Source: Taiwanofungus camphoratus
Taxonomy: Eukaryota; Basidiomycota; Agaricomycetes; Polyporales; Taiwanofungaceae
Direction: 5' to 3'
DNA length: 64,000 bases
Assembly (NCBI GenBank): GCA_003999685.1
Contig: CP021229.1
Location: 1,426,001-1,490,000, forward strand
Position 1 is the first letter of the stretch. Each line of letters begins with the position of its first letter. The notes under the pieces are model-generated. The model searched no databases. It had not been told where the DNA came from and worked only from the letters and a program-made list of their open reading frames with translations. The translations under genes were made by a program, and so were the position numbers. This document shows positions 34,835-45,939 of the stretch, piece after piece.

Positions 34835-37479
34835 CGTGGCTGCAGCAAACTGTCCGACCGTGAGAAGGGGGCGGGAAGTTGGACCAGCGGCTTCTGAACG
34901 AAAGATGAAGGCGATGTTGTAAGCACTGAGCAATCTGAATCCGCACCACGTCCGCTCTCAGCAGACAGGGATGAGTGCGCCTTCAACGACGGCTAAGGCG
35001 ACGGGTATGGACGAGCCTTTAAATCTCTGAACGATTCAGACGCGTTGTCATGATCATAGGCACCACAAGGGGGGATTCATTAGAAGTTCGATAAAGAAGG
35101 GATTATAAGATGGGTCGCATCGGCTGCACATCGTCCGCGTCGGCTATTCTTGAGTCGTATCCATTTTTGAAGGCGTACACGGTATGGTTGCTTGATCAGG
35201 CACGCTCCTTAGCGCGGACCGTAGTTATTGATTTTATGCTGCTCGGCATCCTTCGGCATCGCCAGGGTCTGCATTCGAATATGTCGCCATCTGTATGCAA
35301 CCTAAATGAGTGGGACATAAGACTTCCATTGAGTATGTATAGCGGTTTCTCACACCTGTGAATGCGACTTTGGGAAACCGGTGGGCAGCACTTGTTCTGC
35401 TCGCGGGAAGCCCAAGTGAGGTAGACGTGCACGTGGTTTGTTTTGCCTCCGCGGACCGACTGCGTCTCCGCTGCAAATATGTAGTGGCTGCTTGAAGCTC
35501 CGAGCGAAAATTGCAAGGAGTCCACAGATTATGCCGGCCGAGATATGTTGGGAGATCGCAGTGTCGGCTTGACTGCCTTGACACATTTTGTTGATGTTGG
35601 AGCGCCATTAATATTTGATCCACGGCCGAGGCCTGAACAGTTCATTTTCGTACGTGTCCATACAGCACTCGAGTCTCTCAAGTAATGTTCGTGCAATTAT
35701 TTTGGTTAGATGAGCCCACACTGGCATTATGCCGTTGCCTAGTTGCATTCTATACGACTAGAGCCCCTCCGGTCGCGCCGCGGTTTCTATTGCACTCGCA
35801 AATGGACATAATTGATAGAAGCTAAGCGAGCATGTGATCCTTCCATTACGCGTTGTGCAATGTGAAAAGCTTCACTCCGAATGCAACAGCTTTTATGGTG
35901 GCCAAGTTCCTTAAGGTTATGTAGCTCTGATGCACCTTGGTGGTCCAATGCGGACTTCCGTCGCATACTCGGTGGCTGGCAGATGATTTTGATTAGTTTT
36001 CCCAACATCCGCGTTGTTGCGTAAAGGCGCGTAGTCTGCGTACAGATTTTCCGCGACGTCCGAAAAGCATCGATTTCGCTCTCTCTGAGATGCAGTCACG
36101 ACATCTCTCCCTAGAGGAAATGGGAAGGGACGTGGTCTGCTTTGCATTGGCAGGTCTCTGCGATCTTCACGACCTACGATATTGTATAGTATGCCGTCAT
36201 CATACATGGGCGAAGGACCAAATGGAAATGTGCCTGATCGGGGAAAGTGCTGCCCATAACCCGCGCGATGTACAAAGCTGAGTTCGGTGAGTGTCCTTCG
36301 TCCATATGCTCAACGCTCTCCAAGGAGATAGCAATTCACAGGGAAGAGACCACCCTCCTGTGTTCCGCCGTCCTGCGTTGCTCGCCACAGGATCCACCAT
36401 CAACCGATGTTGCACGAAGGCATCCTCTCACTCCGTGGGCTCATCACCACCCATCTAGTAGAACCCTAGTGTACTACGTGCTATTCACGTATTGATCACG
36501 TCTGCTGTATTATCCGTCATGTTCTCAAATCCAAGTCGTTCTCAGGGCCCGACGTATTGACCAAACCACCAAACGCCTCAGGGCTACAAGTGTGTCCCAG
36601 TGGGTTGAAATTGGAGCCCTTGTCGTCGCATCGCTGGCATCATGCTGGCCTGACTTTCGGGTAGGTGGTACTCCTGGACTAGCCTGATCCAATCGCCCTA
36701 TGGCTTGTTCTCTTTCTCGAAGCGAGATCGCTTTCTGACCAAATCCAAAGCACCAATACATTACTGTACATCGTTATGCAGCCCGGGCATTCGTTACTCG
36801 TTCTGGTTTATTAATCCTATGAAAATACACCCTCTCCTATGTAGAGCCTGTTGGAGCACGACAATCCGTGCACCGTCCGGCCCCGGCTACGATACAATAC
36901 CTGTTATAAGTTTTCTTTGTGCTGCGTTGCGCCTTACCGCATGACGCACCCTCTTGCTTGTTTATCCCGCCGTGCCGCCGTCTGTACCTGTTCGTTTGTT
37001 TCCTTTTACGGTACGCTGTCGTTCCTGTTCCTTGTTGTCGCTGACCACATAAGTCGGCCGTTTAGTGACCGTACCCTCAGTCTTGCTCGCTTGTATCGAG
37101 CGCGTACTGAGGGTGAGTTTGTTGGCCTTGTATCCCTTTCGCATACCGTAGCTCACGTACCTTGTAGTCGTCCCGTGTGCTTTAGCCTGACGACTCGCGC
37201 TCTCGCCCTGTTGTTGCTATAGAGCCTTCCAACGTGGCTCGCTATGCACCCTGTGAAGCGTCTCTCGATCGCGTCGCGACTGAATCACATGAGAGGATGG
37301 AATGGCATCTAAATTTGGAAACCGCAGTTACTCCCGTCTTTTCTGCCGCCGTTTGAGTTCAGAGTTTGCAGCGCTTGTCTTCGTTCCAGTCTGCACTCTG
37401 CTGTAATTTATTTGCTCGGACATCTTTGAACTCCAGGACTTAGTATCATCTAGTCTCTTGTACATGCAAACTACTACGT
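34835..37479. other. gene-poor stretch of 2.6 kb
   Basis: Open frames up to about 130 codons exist on both strands (for example 35234-35623 minus, 36851-37222 plus), but none shows a recognisable family, joined exons or a convincing start. The right end is C/T-rich and likely holds the 5' leader and promoter of the RUS1-like gene. A fast-evolving or lineage-specific gene cannot be excluded. Confidence 0.4.
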
Positions 37480-39477
37480 ATGCCTCACTTCACTATTAGG
37501 GAGAAGGACGACTCGGGACGTTTGATCGCGGCCTATTCGACGTCCACAAAACAAACTCGAGCATCGGTGAGTTTCTCGTCGGAGTTTTTTTCCCTTCATA
37601 TGTATCAATTCTTTCATGCATTTAGGGAGCCAGACCAGAAGTAGTTACGGTCGAGAGAAACCGGACGGACTGGCGACGCTTGTTAAGCAATATATTCCTC
37701 CCAGCGGGTTACCCTACGAGCGTTTCCCCAGGTACAGTACCGTATATCTCCCCTCATATCTGTCCCTGAACTGCATACGAATTTATGATTGTCGATTCGT
37801 GCCTCCAGATTATTTACAGTACGAGTGATATACCCGAATGGTGTGCGGGCTGATCTTACTGCTTGCTGTGTTGTAGATATCAGATATACAATGCCTTGCA
37901 AGCGTTTTGCAGTTCTTTGGCTGGACTCATAGCATCTCGTGCTGTACTTGAAGGTAAAGAAAACTCACTGGTAGAGGCTGTCTTGCCGGGTGATCTCAAT
38001 AAATGGCCCACTTCATATGTTTCTAGGTCATGGAGTAGGCAAAGCAGATGCCTCAGCTACTCGTGCAATTTTCCTGACCGTCCTACAAGACGTATTCAGC
38101 CGCTTGACAAGTCAGTCTTCATATTTGAATCTGATTCTAACAAAACGCCTGACTCCTTCGCTTACCATCTTTTAATGGGTTTACATTTGGATAGCCATAG
38201 CGTCTGCATACTACCTTGGAACGTCTCTATATCCTGAAGCAAAAACATATCGCCTGCTTGCGGACATACTCAACGATGCGGCGATACTGCTCGACTCCTT
38301 ATCTCCACACCTCACAGCCATCAGTCTTTCCCTCACGGGATCAGATTCATCATTGCGGGTGGCATCACTCTGCCTCAGTGGTGCACTGCGTGCCCTTTGT
38401 GGTGTCGCAGCCGGAGGATCGAAGGCTGCGCTCACGGTGCACTTCGCAACGTCCGGAAAAGCGAAGGGAGACATTGGCGATTTGAACGCGAAGGACGCGA
38501 GCAAGGAGACGGTGCTAGCGCTTCTCGGCATGTTGGTCAGTGCATAAGCAATGTTCTGGATCGGTATCGACTGACTGGGTCGTGGCGCGATGCGCAGTGT
38601 GGGACGTTCGTCATGCACCACGTGCACAGCACCAGCGGCACCTACGTTATCTTATTTATACTCATGTTCTGTCACCTTCTCGCCAATTACTTGGCCGTAC
38701 AAGCGGTGGCTCTGTGCACTCTTAACAGACGGCGAGCCAACACGGTATGGATGATTTACCGTTCGCCATGGCCAGGTGCGTCTCATCCTGTCTGTTACAC
38801 GCATGAGTGTTACTGAATAATGCATGGCAGGCCAGGAAAATACCATTAGCAAGTTGATTGCTGATCCACATGGCGTGTCGTTGAGTGAACCCATCTTCTA
38901 CAATCCTTCAGCCTTGTCCGGCATAGAGGGGTCAGAGGACCTGATAGGATTCTGTGACATCGGCTCTCCATTCACGTCCATACTATCCGGATATCCTTCC
39001 ACATGGAGTGCCTTTGTCGGTCTGTCTATTTCCAAAAATGCAGATTCCCACAATGGGCTCTCCGCCTCTGAGGTTCATAGCGTTCTAGAACTCTTTGCAG
39101 AGGAACGATACGTCCTATGGTTCGACTCCGAACTATCAAATAACCCATGCAGGCTGCGAATTTGTCTGAAGGAAGGGCACACTCCATATGATGATCTTAA
39201 GGCGTGGATCCACGCGCAAGAACTTGCATTAGCGATGCATAGGGGGTCGCCGGCTGGTACACTCACGTTCGATGAACGCGTGGAAGCTGTTCGGACTTCT
39301 TATCGAAATGTCGAAGACTTGTTTCCTTCCTTTGTCGAGGCTGCTCGTGCTGTGGGATGGAGGATAGACGAAGGCGGGCTGCTCGCTGGTTCACCAAAGA
39401 CGATCTCAATTGAATATGCTGAAGAGGACGATGCCGACGGTGTTCCAGTGGAGAAAGAGGATCGGAAAAACGTTTAA
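37480..39477 (+). CDS. RUS1 family (DUF647) protein
   Basis: Member of the ROOT UV-B SENSITIVE / DUF647 family, found across eukaryotes and named from plants; the fungal role is unknown. The start MPHFTIREKDDSGRLIAAY is at 37480. Then YERFPR, YQIYNALQAFCSSLAGLIAS with RAVLEG, GHGVGKADASATRAIFLTVL with QDVFSRLT, then IASAYYLGTSLYPEAKTYRL, LADILNDAAILLDSLSPHL and VASLCLSGALRALCGVAAGG. KAALTVHFATSG and NAKDASKETVLALLGML follow, the most diagnostic blocks. A hydrophobic stretch (TYVILFILMFCHLLANYLAV) leads to LCTLNRRRANTVWMIYRS. The C-terminal region (38830-39477) is one long exon ending in an acidic tail. Exons join in phase and no damage was seen. Confidence 0.9.
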
Positions 39478-40461
39478 ACTGGAATAGCTACATAGACAAG
39501 CCTGGCATATCGTCAGTAAAATAAAGTACGAACCGTGCTAGGTTCAGTCCTTATAATCATTAGTGTGCACGTCGCATATAGTCTTACAAAGCTTGATCGT
39601 CGAGAATTGTAGATACGTGGGAGTCGTATATAGGTGCTGGAGTCTAGGACAATTTGGGCTCTGAGGTGAGTGCATCAAGCAGGCGTTCAAGTATGAGCTG
39701 AAAGGCGATTCACAAATTCCGTATATGGCAAGTTGCCTGCCCGAAAAGGGCCTTCGTGTTGCTTCGATCCCGTGTTTCAAACGCTGTGTCGATAACGATG
39801 CATGACTTCGGGCAGAGTTGATTTGATCGTAGTCTTTATGGAACTCATAACCCTTTTCACGGTCTTTCGGGCAGATACCAACTCGGACAGCTTCTATCAA
39901 CGTAACGCTCGTTAAGGAACAACGGTGCCTCTGCTGTCGGTGTCTACGATCATCGCCACTTTGCACCACCCTTAGGCCCGCAGAACTTTAGTCGCAAAGT
40001 ACAAGGGATACTCTGGTTTACATTCTGCCATTTGACTACTACAAAGGGTTGGACAGAGAGGTGCTGCCAGTGGCATATTGAAGGGGTCATGATTGGTTCT
40101 AACTGACAAAGTGCGCACCACATGTCTCTTTACAATCAACGTCATGGTGAATGACTACAAAAAAGGTGTGGTTTAGATCTTGTCTCAGCGTTGGTAGGAG
40201 AAAATGCAGGAGGATATGCCGCATCAGGCTCATGTTACCGGTTTCACTACTCCCGTGAAGTCTGTAACACAAGTCTCGAATCGTGACGTGACTATCCATT
40301 CGAGATCAGACCAGAACCTCATGTCAACGATGCTGATATTGGATGAGTCGAATTGCGTCATGAACTGTGATTGATTTGTGGCACAGTTTGAAGAAGGGCA
40401 GTCACTGTTGGTGTCCTTGCCAATCGCACTGTGTCTATCGACGAACACTCGCTCATAGAAC
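39478..40461. other. intergenic, no recognised gene
   Basis: Minus-strand open frames at 39544-39969 and 40099-40490 are unrecognised and overlap the promoter side of the DUF4336 copy 2 gene. Nothing else seen. Confidence 0.4.
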
Positions 40462-41771
40462 ATGACTGTTTCCGAGTCGGATGTTGTCATTCGTCAGGTA
40501 TAAGCGACTCATCCTTGTATGCCTAGTTTGGATGATGTACTGACCATCGGTAGGTTACCCCCGACATAACTATCTTTTCCTGGTACGATACAGTGACTCG
40601 TATCGTTGTCATACTCATGCAGCTTGCACTCCAGCCCCTTCACTCGTTTCTTTGGCCTCTCCTCAAGGCGGTCGCTCGACGGCGGTCAGGCTGTCCGATG
40701 GTGGCGTTTGGCTGATTGGCTCAACGTCTCTGAACGGGGAAACAAAGCAGGCGATCGAAGAACTGGGACCAGTAAAGTGCGTGTACCGTTCAATTGATTA
40801 TGTGACTGCTTACGCTGGAAATGATGGCAGATACATCATAGCGCCCGATGCAGAACATCATCTGTTCTTGAGTATGCCTTTGACCAGAGATCATATCTTC
40901 CTTCGAAGATTGAGTTTCTGATGATTAATGCTAGCCCATTATTAGATAGCATATCCCGAGGCGAAGATGATTGGCGTCGAGCCACTGATCGGGAAGATGA
41001 AAGAAGAGGTCTGGAAGTTTGATGGGGGTAAGTGCTTGCTGCTCTGAGATGCCGACACACCGGATCTCATCGAAATGTACACAGCGTACGGTGCCGTATG
41101 GCTACGAGGAAGGGGTATGTTCTCCGTGTGCAGACAACTCCGGTAGTGCTCCCCAATTGACAATGATCTTATGATATTGTAGGTCCAAGCCTGGTCAGAT
41201 CGTCCATTTCGCTCTGCGTTCAGAATCTCGACATGTTGACGACCGTATCAGCTACTTTTCTGGCTTCGGCAACAAGCTTGTTGCCTTTCTGCACAAAGCG
41301 TCTAGGACACTCATAGTCGCGGACCTCATCTTTAGCCTTCCTGGCACAGAGCAGGTATGCATCTCGCTTCCGTATCGAAGTAGCCTCCGCGCTCACTCCG
41401 AAACACCGTCAAGTATTCCAAGTCATCGCAGTCTGCAAATCGCCCCTTCTTCGCGCCGAACTTTGAGCCGTTCAGTAGCATGCATAAGGAATTCACGGTG
41501 GGGTCGGGTATCGACAAGGAGTACGTTCGCGACGCTCATTATATTCAGCGGGGACTAGATTACTAACGGCCGAGTACGTCAACATAGAGCGATGCGCCGG
41601 GACGCGCATACCGTGGCTCAGTGGGACTTCGATAGAATCATTCCTTGTCATGGGGTACATCGTAATCCTATATGGTTAAGTATCGTTGCTGATGCACATT
41701 TCTAACAGGACGTGATCGAGACTGGAGGGAAAGAAGCATGGCTTTCAGCTTACGGCGCATATTTCACCTGA
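40462..41771 (+). CDS. DUF4336 family protein, copy 2, probably damaged
   Basis: Paralogue of 14828-16191. The first exon reads MTVSESDVVIRQ, then VTPDITIF, then GGRSTAVRL with GVWLIGSTSLNGETKQ, YIIAPDAEHHLFL, YPEAKMIGVEPLIGKMKEE, YFSGFGNKLVAFLHKASRTL, VADLIFSLPGTEQ, MRRDAHTVAQWDFDRIIPCH and GGKEAWLSAYGAYFT, ending at 41771. In the second conserved block the family-like start CPFTRFFGL (about 40635-40660) and the following GGRSTAVRL lie in different frames, about one base apart; I could not find a splice choice that joins them. The block matching GADPPDTKYGFETD of copy 1 is also poorly kept. It may be a recent pseudogene or have an unusual intron. It converges on FET3 with a 573 base gap. Confidence 0.6.
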
Positions 41772-42344
41772 CCATGACATTGTCCGCTTGGCTTTTGGCT
41801 TGTTGTTTTAGTGGTTCCCAGAATCTTGCTGTTGTGTTTTTCATCGTCTTTTATATTACGGGTTTCATGTAATCGTTGCAGTGCCTATGGACCACCGTCT
41901 ATGGCTCAATGTTCTCATTGAAATCGGGGGCGTATGTTTTCCTTGGCTTGTGGTCATTTCCTGTGGGTTATATGCCGCAAATCTTTCGCATCGACAGTAA
42001 TTAACAGGCGCCTGTTCACGCTCGTCCCAGTGGCATTAAGGTTCAAGCTGGTTTCGAAAATCACCATCTTTGGCATGTCCCTCGCTGCTGCTCTTTAGCT
42101 TTAACGCTGGCCAGTTGATGAGGAGAGAGATACAATCGAGTCTCATATCGGTCCACGCCCAAATGAAAGTACACTGCAATAACATTAGTACATGGTACGC
42201 TCTCTGCTGCCATCGCATCCTTTCGATTCTAGAACTGGCACTGCAGTGAACAGGAGCCAGATCGGTCAATTCTCGTCAGTCAGTGAGGGAACCAACAGAA
42301 CGACGACACTATGCACAGCTCAGCGTCCATACCTCCTCGCGACA
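41772..42344. other. intergenic between convergent genes
   Basis: Nothing recognised; 3' regions of DUF4336 copy 2 and FET3. Confidence 0.45.
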
Positions 42345-45233
42345 CTAATCCTGATGTGTTTTTGGCTTGATCAGGCCGAAAAGCTTGCCGCGCTTCTCCT
42401 TGGCCTCTATGCGCTGGCGCTCCTCGTGCTCGAGCTCGGCCTCTGAGATCGAGCCGCCCAGGGCGTACCAAGTAACGGTGGCCATTCCAAGCACGGCAGT
42501 CAAGACACAGCTGTTGGGGGGGGAGACACAATACAGTAAGTCACTTCCGCATGCTGAACGAATCGACCGCAAAACGTATGAGTACAGATGAATATGTGGA
42601 CGTACCCGGCCATAGCACCAATGCCCTTCGAGTGCCAGCCATTGTTCTGGGGGAACGGCCCTAACGGCAGGCCGGTCAGATCCGTCGTCGACGCGTAGCC
42701 CGCGGCGTTTCCAGAGTAGGGGCTGCCGACAGCCTGACACTGCTCGATCATGAACGACGGCATCGTGTTGCGCTCCTGCGCCACAAGGGGCGCCTCAACG
42801 AGCTGGATCGCGAGGCCGACTTCCAGGTGCCACTCGATGTGACCTGACCCGCCGCGGAAAGAGAGGAACGGGTCAGCACGGGCTGGACACGCGGAACCGA
42901 CGAGCACGCACAGTGGAAGAACCAGACACCGGGGTTGTCTGCGATGACGCGGAACGTCGCGGAGCTGCCTGCGGGCATCAGCACGGTGTCGCGGCGCATG
43001 GGGTTCGTCTGCGACTCGTTGATGGGCGGGTTGAGCACGGGGTCGTCGGACGTGTAGTCGGCCGCGCGGTTCACGATCTGCATCGTGTGTCCGTGCAAGT
43101 GGCTGTCGCGCAAAGCAAGATGCATCAGATGTGCGCGCCGGCGCAGCAGAGCGAGGGGCAGGGACACGCGGGCTTACAAGGGGTGCTTGCCCGTGTCCGC
43201 GTTCTTGAGCACGATGTCCACGACGTCGAGGTGGTTCACGACGAACGAGAGCGGGCCGTACGCCTCCGCGACGCTCGCGTTCGCGCCGAGCGTGAGCTGG
43301 GACAACACCGCGGGGACCAGGGGCGAGTTGTACGTGACGCCGTTCACGAGCGCGTGGTTCGTGCCGTCGTCGAGCGTGTCGAACTCGAACTCGAGCTCGA
43401 TCGTCGTCGTCGCGGGCACCATGGGGACCACGTCCACCGGCACGAGCGCCGTGTCGTTCGTCTCGAGGTACGCGTCGACGTACGTGTAATCCGGCACCGG
43501 CGCGGACTGGTTGTACACGATGTACGACGTCGCGTCTGCGGCGCGGGCGCGGTCAGTCTCGCGTCTGATCGCATTTGTGGTGGCCAGAAGCAGGGCTTAC
43601 TCGGGTTCAGCGTGTCGGGAACGGTGTCGAACATCGTCGTGTCCATGTTCGCGTGGATCGCCCAGTTGGCGCTCGTGTCGTTGCGCGCGGTGACGAGGAT
43701 CGAGTAGCGCTGCGCGACGCCGAGGTTGATCTGGTCGATCGGGTACTCCTCCGTGTCGATCTGAGACCGCCCGTGTGAACAAGCCCGCTCGGGAAGGGGG
43801 GAAAGAAGGCAAGAAGGAAAGGCACGCACCCCGTCCGCTTCAATGATGCGCATCTCGTGGCCGTCGATCCAGAAGTAGAAGCCCGCGAACGCGCCGATGT
43901 TCGCGATCCGGAGGCGGTACGTCTTGCCCGGCTGTCCCGTGCGGAACGCATCGCGAGTCAGCTGCGCGCGGTGATATCGCGGTACGGCAGAGATGGCGTA
44001 CCTGGAAGTTGAGCGTCGCGTTCTCGTTGTACCCGACTGAGGCGGTCGTCGGGTACGGGTTGGTCCCGGGCGCGGGCGGGAGGTACGTCGCGTTTTGGGA
44101 GAAGTATATCAGGGCCGCGTCTAGACAAGGTTTAGACGCACGGACGCAATTAGCATTCAATGTCCAGGGTGCATTAGGTCGACGGGTCACATGGCGCATG
44201 GTGATGGAAGGCTGATGGACCGGGAGAATGGGATCGGAGCTGAAGGCCCCATGTGGTGGAAGGTAGAATGTGAAGGGCAAACGGAATAAAAGCAAACAGG
44301 GCAGACGGAAGCGGCAGGGGAAAGAAGGGCCGAGGCGAGCAAATAAAGTAAGAAGACGCACCAGGGATAGGCTCAGCGCCGCCGGGGTTCGCCATGTTGA
44401 TGAACTGCTTGAGCAGGGTGGTGTGTTGGTCGTGGTACCAGTCCGAAAGCGCGATCGTGAACTCCTCGTCGTACGAGTGCTTCTCTACGGGCGGGTGGAT
44501 GAGCACGGGCGACCGCAGGCCGTCGACGTATTGGCCCTATATAACATTGTGGTTGGGGGGATCGGTGCGAGGATAGAATAAGGGAGGGTAAAAATGCGAG
44601 GTGAGTCGTGGCTAGAACAGGAGAGAAAGGACGTACGGTGGAGTGGGCGTGCACCCAGTAGGTGCCGTGCTGGCCGGAGTTGTTGATGGGGACGACGTAG
44701 TCGAACGTCTGTCCTGGGGGAATACCGCTGCACGGAGAGGCCGTCAGCTCTGGAAATACAGAAGGGGCTCGGGGAACGGGGGGACTCACCACTGGCTGAC
44801 ACCGAGGGCGCCGTCCATCCAGGACGTGGAGTTGAAGTACATGCCGTGGTGGTGAAGAGTCGTGGGCGTGTCGAGCGAGTTGGTCGCGTGCAGCAGGATG
44901 GAATCGGTCGAGTTGACGTTCAGAGGCGGCGGGCTGTGGACGGAGGGTGTGTCAGAGAAGAGGTGAAGGTAAAAACATCGGAAAAAAAATCGGCGCAGAG
45001 GCAACGGCGCACAGTACGACGAGGTAAGTCCTCGCCAACGAGGCAGACCGCTACGCCTGATGGAGAGCGAGCGAGCGGATGACTTACGGCCACGATCCGT
45101 TGACACCGATGACCCGACGGGGGTGCAAGCCATCGGGGTTGGCATTCTGGACGTAGGTGATGTTCCACCAGAGCTCCTGCACGCCGGCGAGGGCAGGGGT
45201 AGCAGCGGCGATGAGGGCGAGCACAGACCGCAT
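42345..45233 (-). CDS. FET3: Fet3-type multicopper ferroxidase
   Basis: Plasma-membrane multicopper oxidase that oxidises Fe(II) to Fe(III) for uptake by Ftr1. From 45233: signal peptide MRSVLALIAAATPALAG, then VQELWWNITYVQNANPDG. The four copper signatures are present: HHHGMYF, GTYWVHAHST, HPFHLHGHTMQ (its Phe is completed across an intron) and WFFHC with HIEWHLEVGL. Other typical blocks are FTIALSDWYHDQH, YFWIDGHEMRIIEADG and GVAQRYSILVTARNDTSANW. A transmembrane helix near the C-terminus (VLTAVLGMATVTWYAL) is followed by a charged tail ending KLFGLIKPKTHQD, so it is membrane-anchored with an extracellular enzyme domain. It is divergently paired with FTR1 across 706 bases with iron-type GATA sites, which marks it as the ferroxidase, not a laccase. 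Confidence 0.93.
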
Positions 45234-45453
45234 CGTGTCGTCTTGTCTTTACTCGGGCTTGGGTGGTTGGGTGCAGCAAGGGACGAGGAGGACGGGGGAG
45301 AGAAAAGATAAGATGGACGGGAGAAGGGGGACCGATTAGATCAAGAGAAGACGCGCGAGGCAGTTATCAGGGCTGGCGGCGGGGTTTGGCAGTGAAAGGT
45401 CGAGCAAGGCACCCGAGTGCACCAGGAGCAGCGTGCGGTTCCAAGATGAAATT

Positions 45454-45464
45454 TTATCTGATAA
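45454..45464. promoter_or_regulatory. iron-type GATA site 1 (TTATCTGATAA)
   Basis: Palindromic match that contains ATCWGATAA on both strands, the sequence recognised by fungal iron-responsive GATA repressors (Urbs1, SreA, Fep1 family). It lies about 220 bases upstream of FET3. Confidence 0.75.
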
Positions 45465-45502
45465 CGAGCAACGGCATGCGATCGGGATCTAGATTGTGCT
45501 TC

Positions 45503-45513
45503 TTATCAGATAA
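45503..45513. promoter_or_regulatory. iron-type GATA site 2 (TTATCAGATAA)
   Basis: Second palindromic match, 49 bases after the first, in the FET3-FTR1 shared promoter. Confidence 0.75.
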
Positions 45514-45746
45514 TCGGAATAACTCGGCGTGTGCCAGCTTGGAACGGCCGCACTGCCATCTCGTCTGCCGTGCTTCGCCATTCAGTCTGCGATCTAGCTA
45601 TAGCGGGGATCACTGAGCCAGCACAACGTCTGTATCCTAATCCACGACTCGTCCATGGCTCGCCATTATATCTCGTCCTCTGCGCTGCCCTCGCTAGCGA
45701 GTTTGGATCCAGGTCATAACGTCACACGGGCTGTTTGGATTATCAC

Positions 45747-45757
45747 TTATCAGATAA
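45747..45757. promoter_or_regulatory. iron-type GATA site 3 (TTATCAGATAA)
   Basis: Third palindromic match, about 183 bases before the FTR1 ATG. Confidence 0.75.
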
Positions 45758-45780
45758 GATGGCCCTGGTGATCGGAAAAA

Positions 45781-45789
45781 TTATCAGAT
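45781..45789 (-). promoter_or_regulatory. iron-type GATA site 4 (ATCTGATAA on minus)
   Basis: TTATCAGAT on the plus strand reads as the full consensus on the minus strand. It sits 34 bases after site 3, close to FTR1. Confidence 0.65.
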
Positions 45790-45939
45790 TGCAGGGCGCG
45801 ACCAGCCCGTTCATATACCGTCCCTCGTTCGCCTCGTCTGACTTTGCGCCATTTTTTTCCGGTCGCACTTCCTCCTCAGGTCGTGCCCCCGCTTGGTACC
45901 AGCGTAGCACGCGCTCTCTAACGTCTACGCCGCAACACC

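Noticed and set aside
42913-43707. Long plus-strand frame rich in Arg/Val
   Set aside because: Antisense shadow of the GC-rich FET3 exons.
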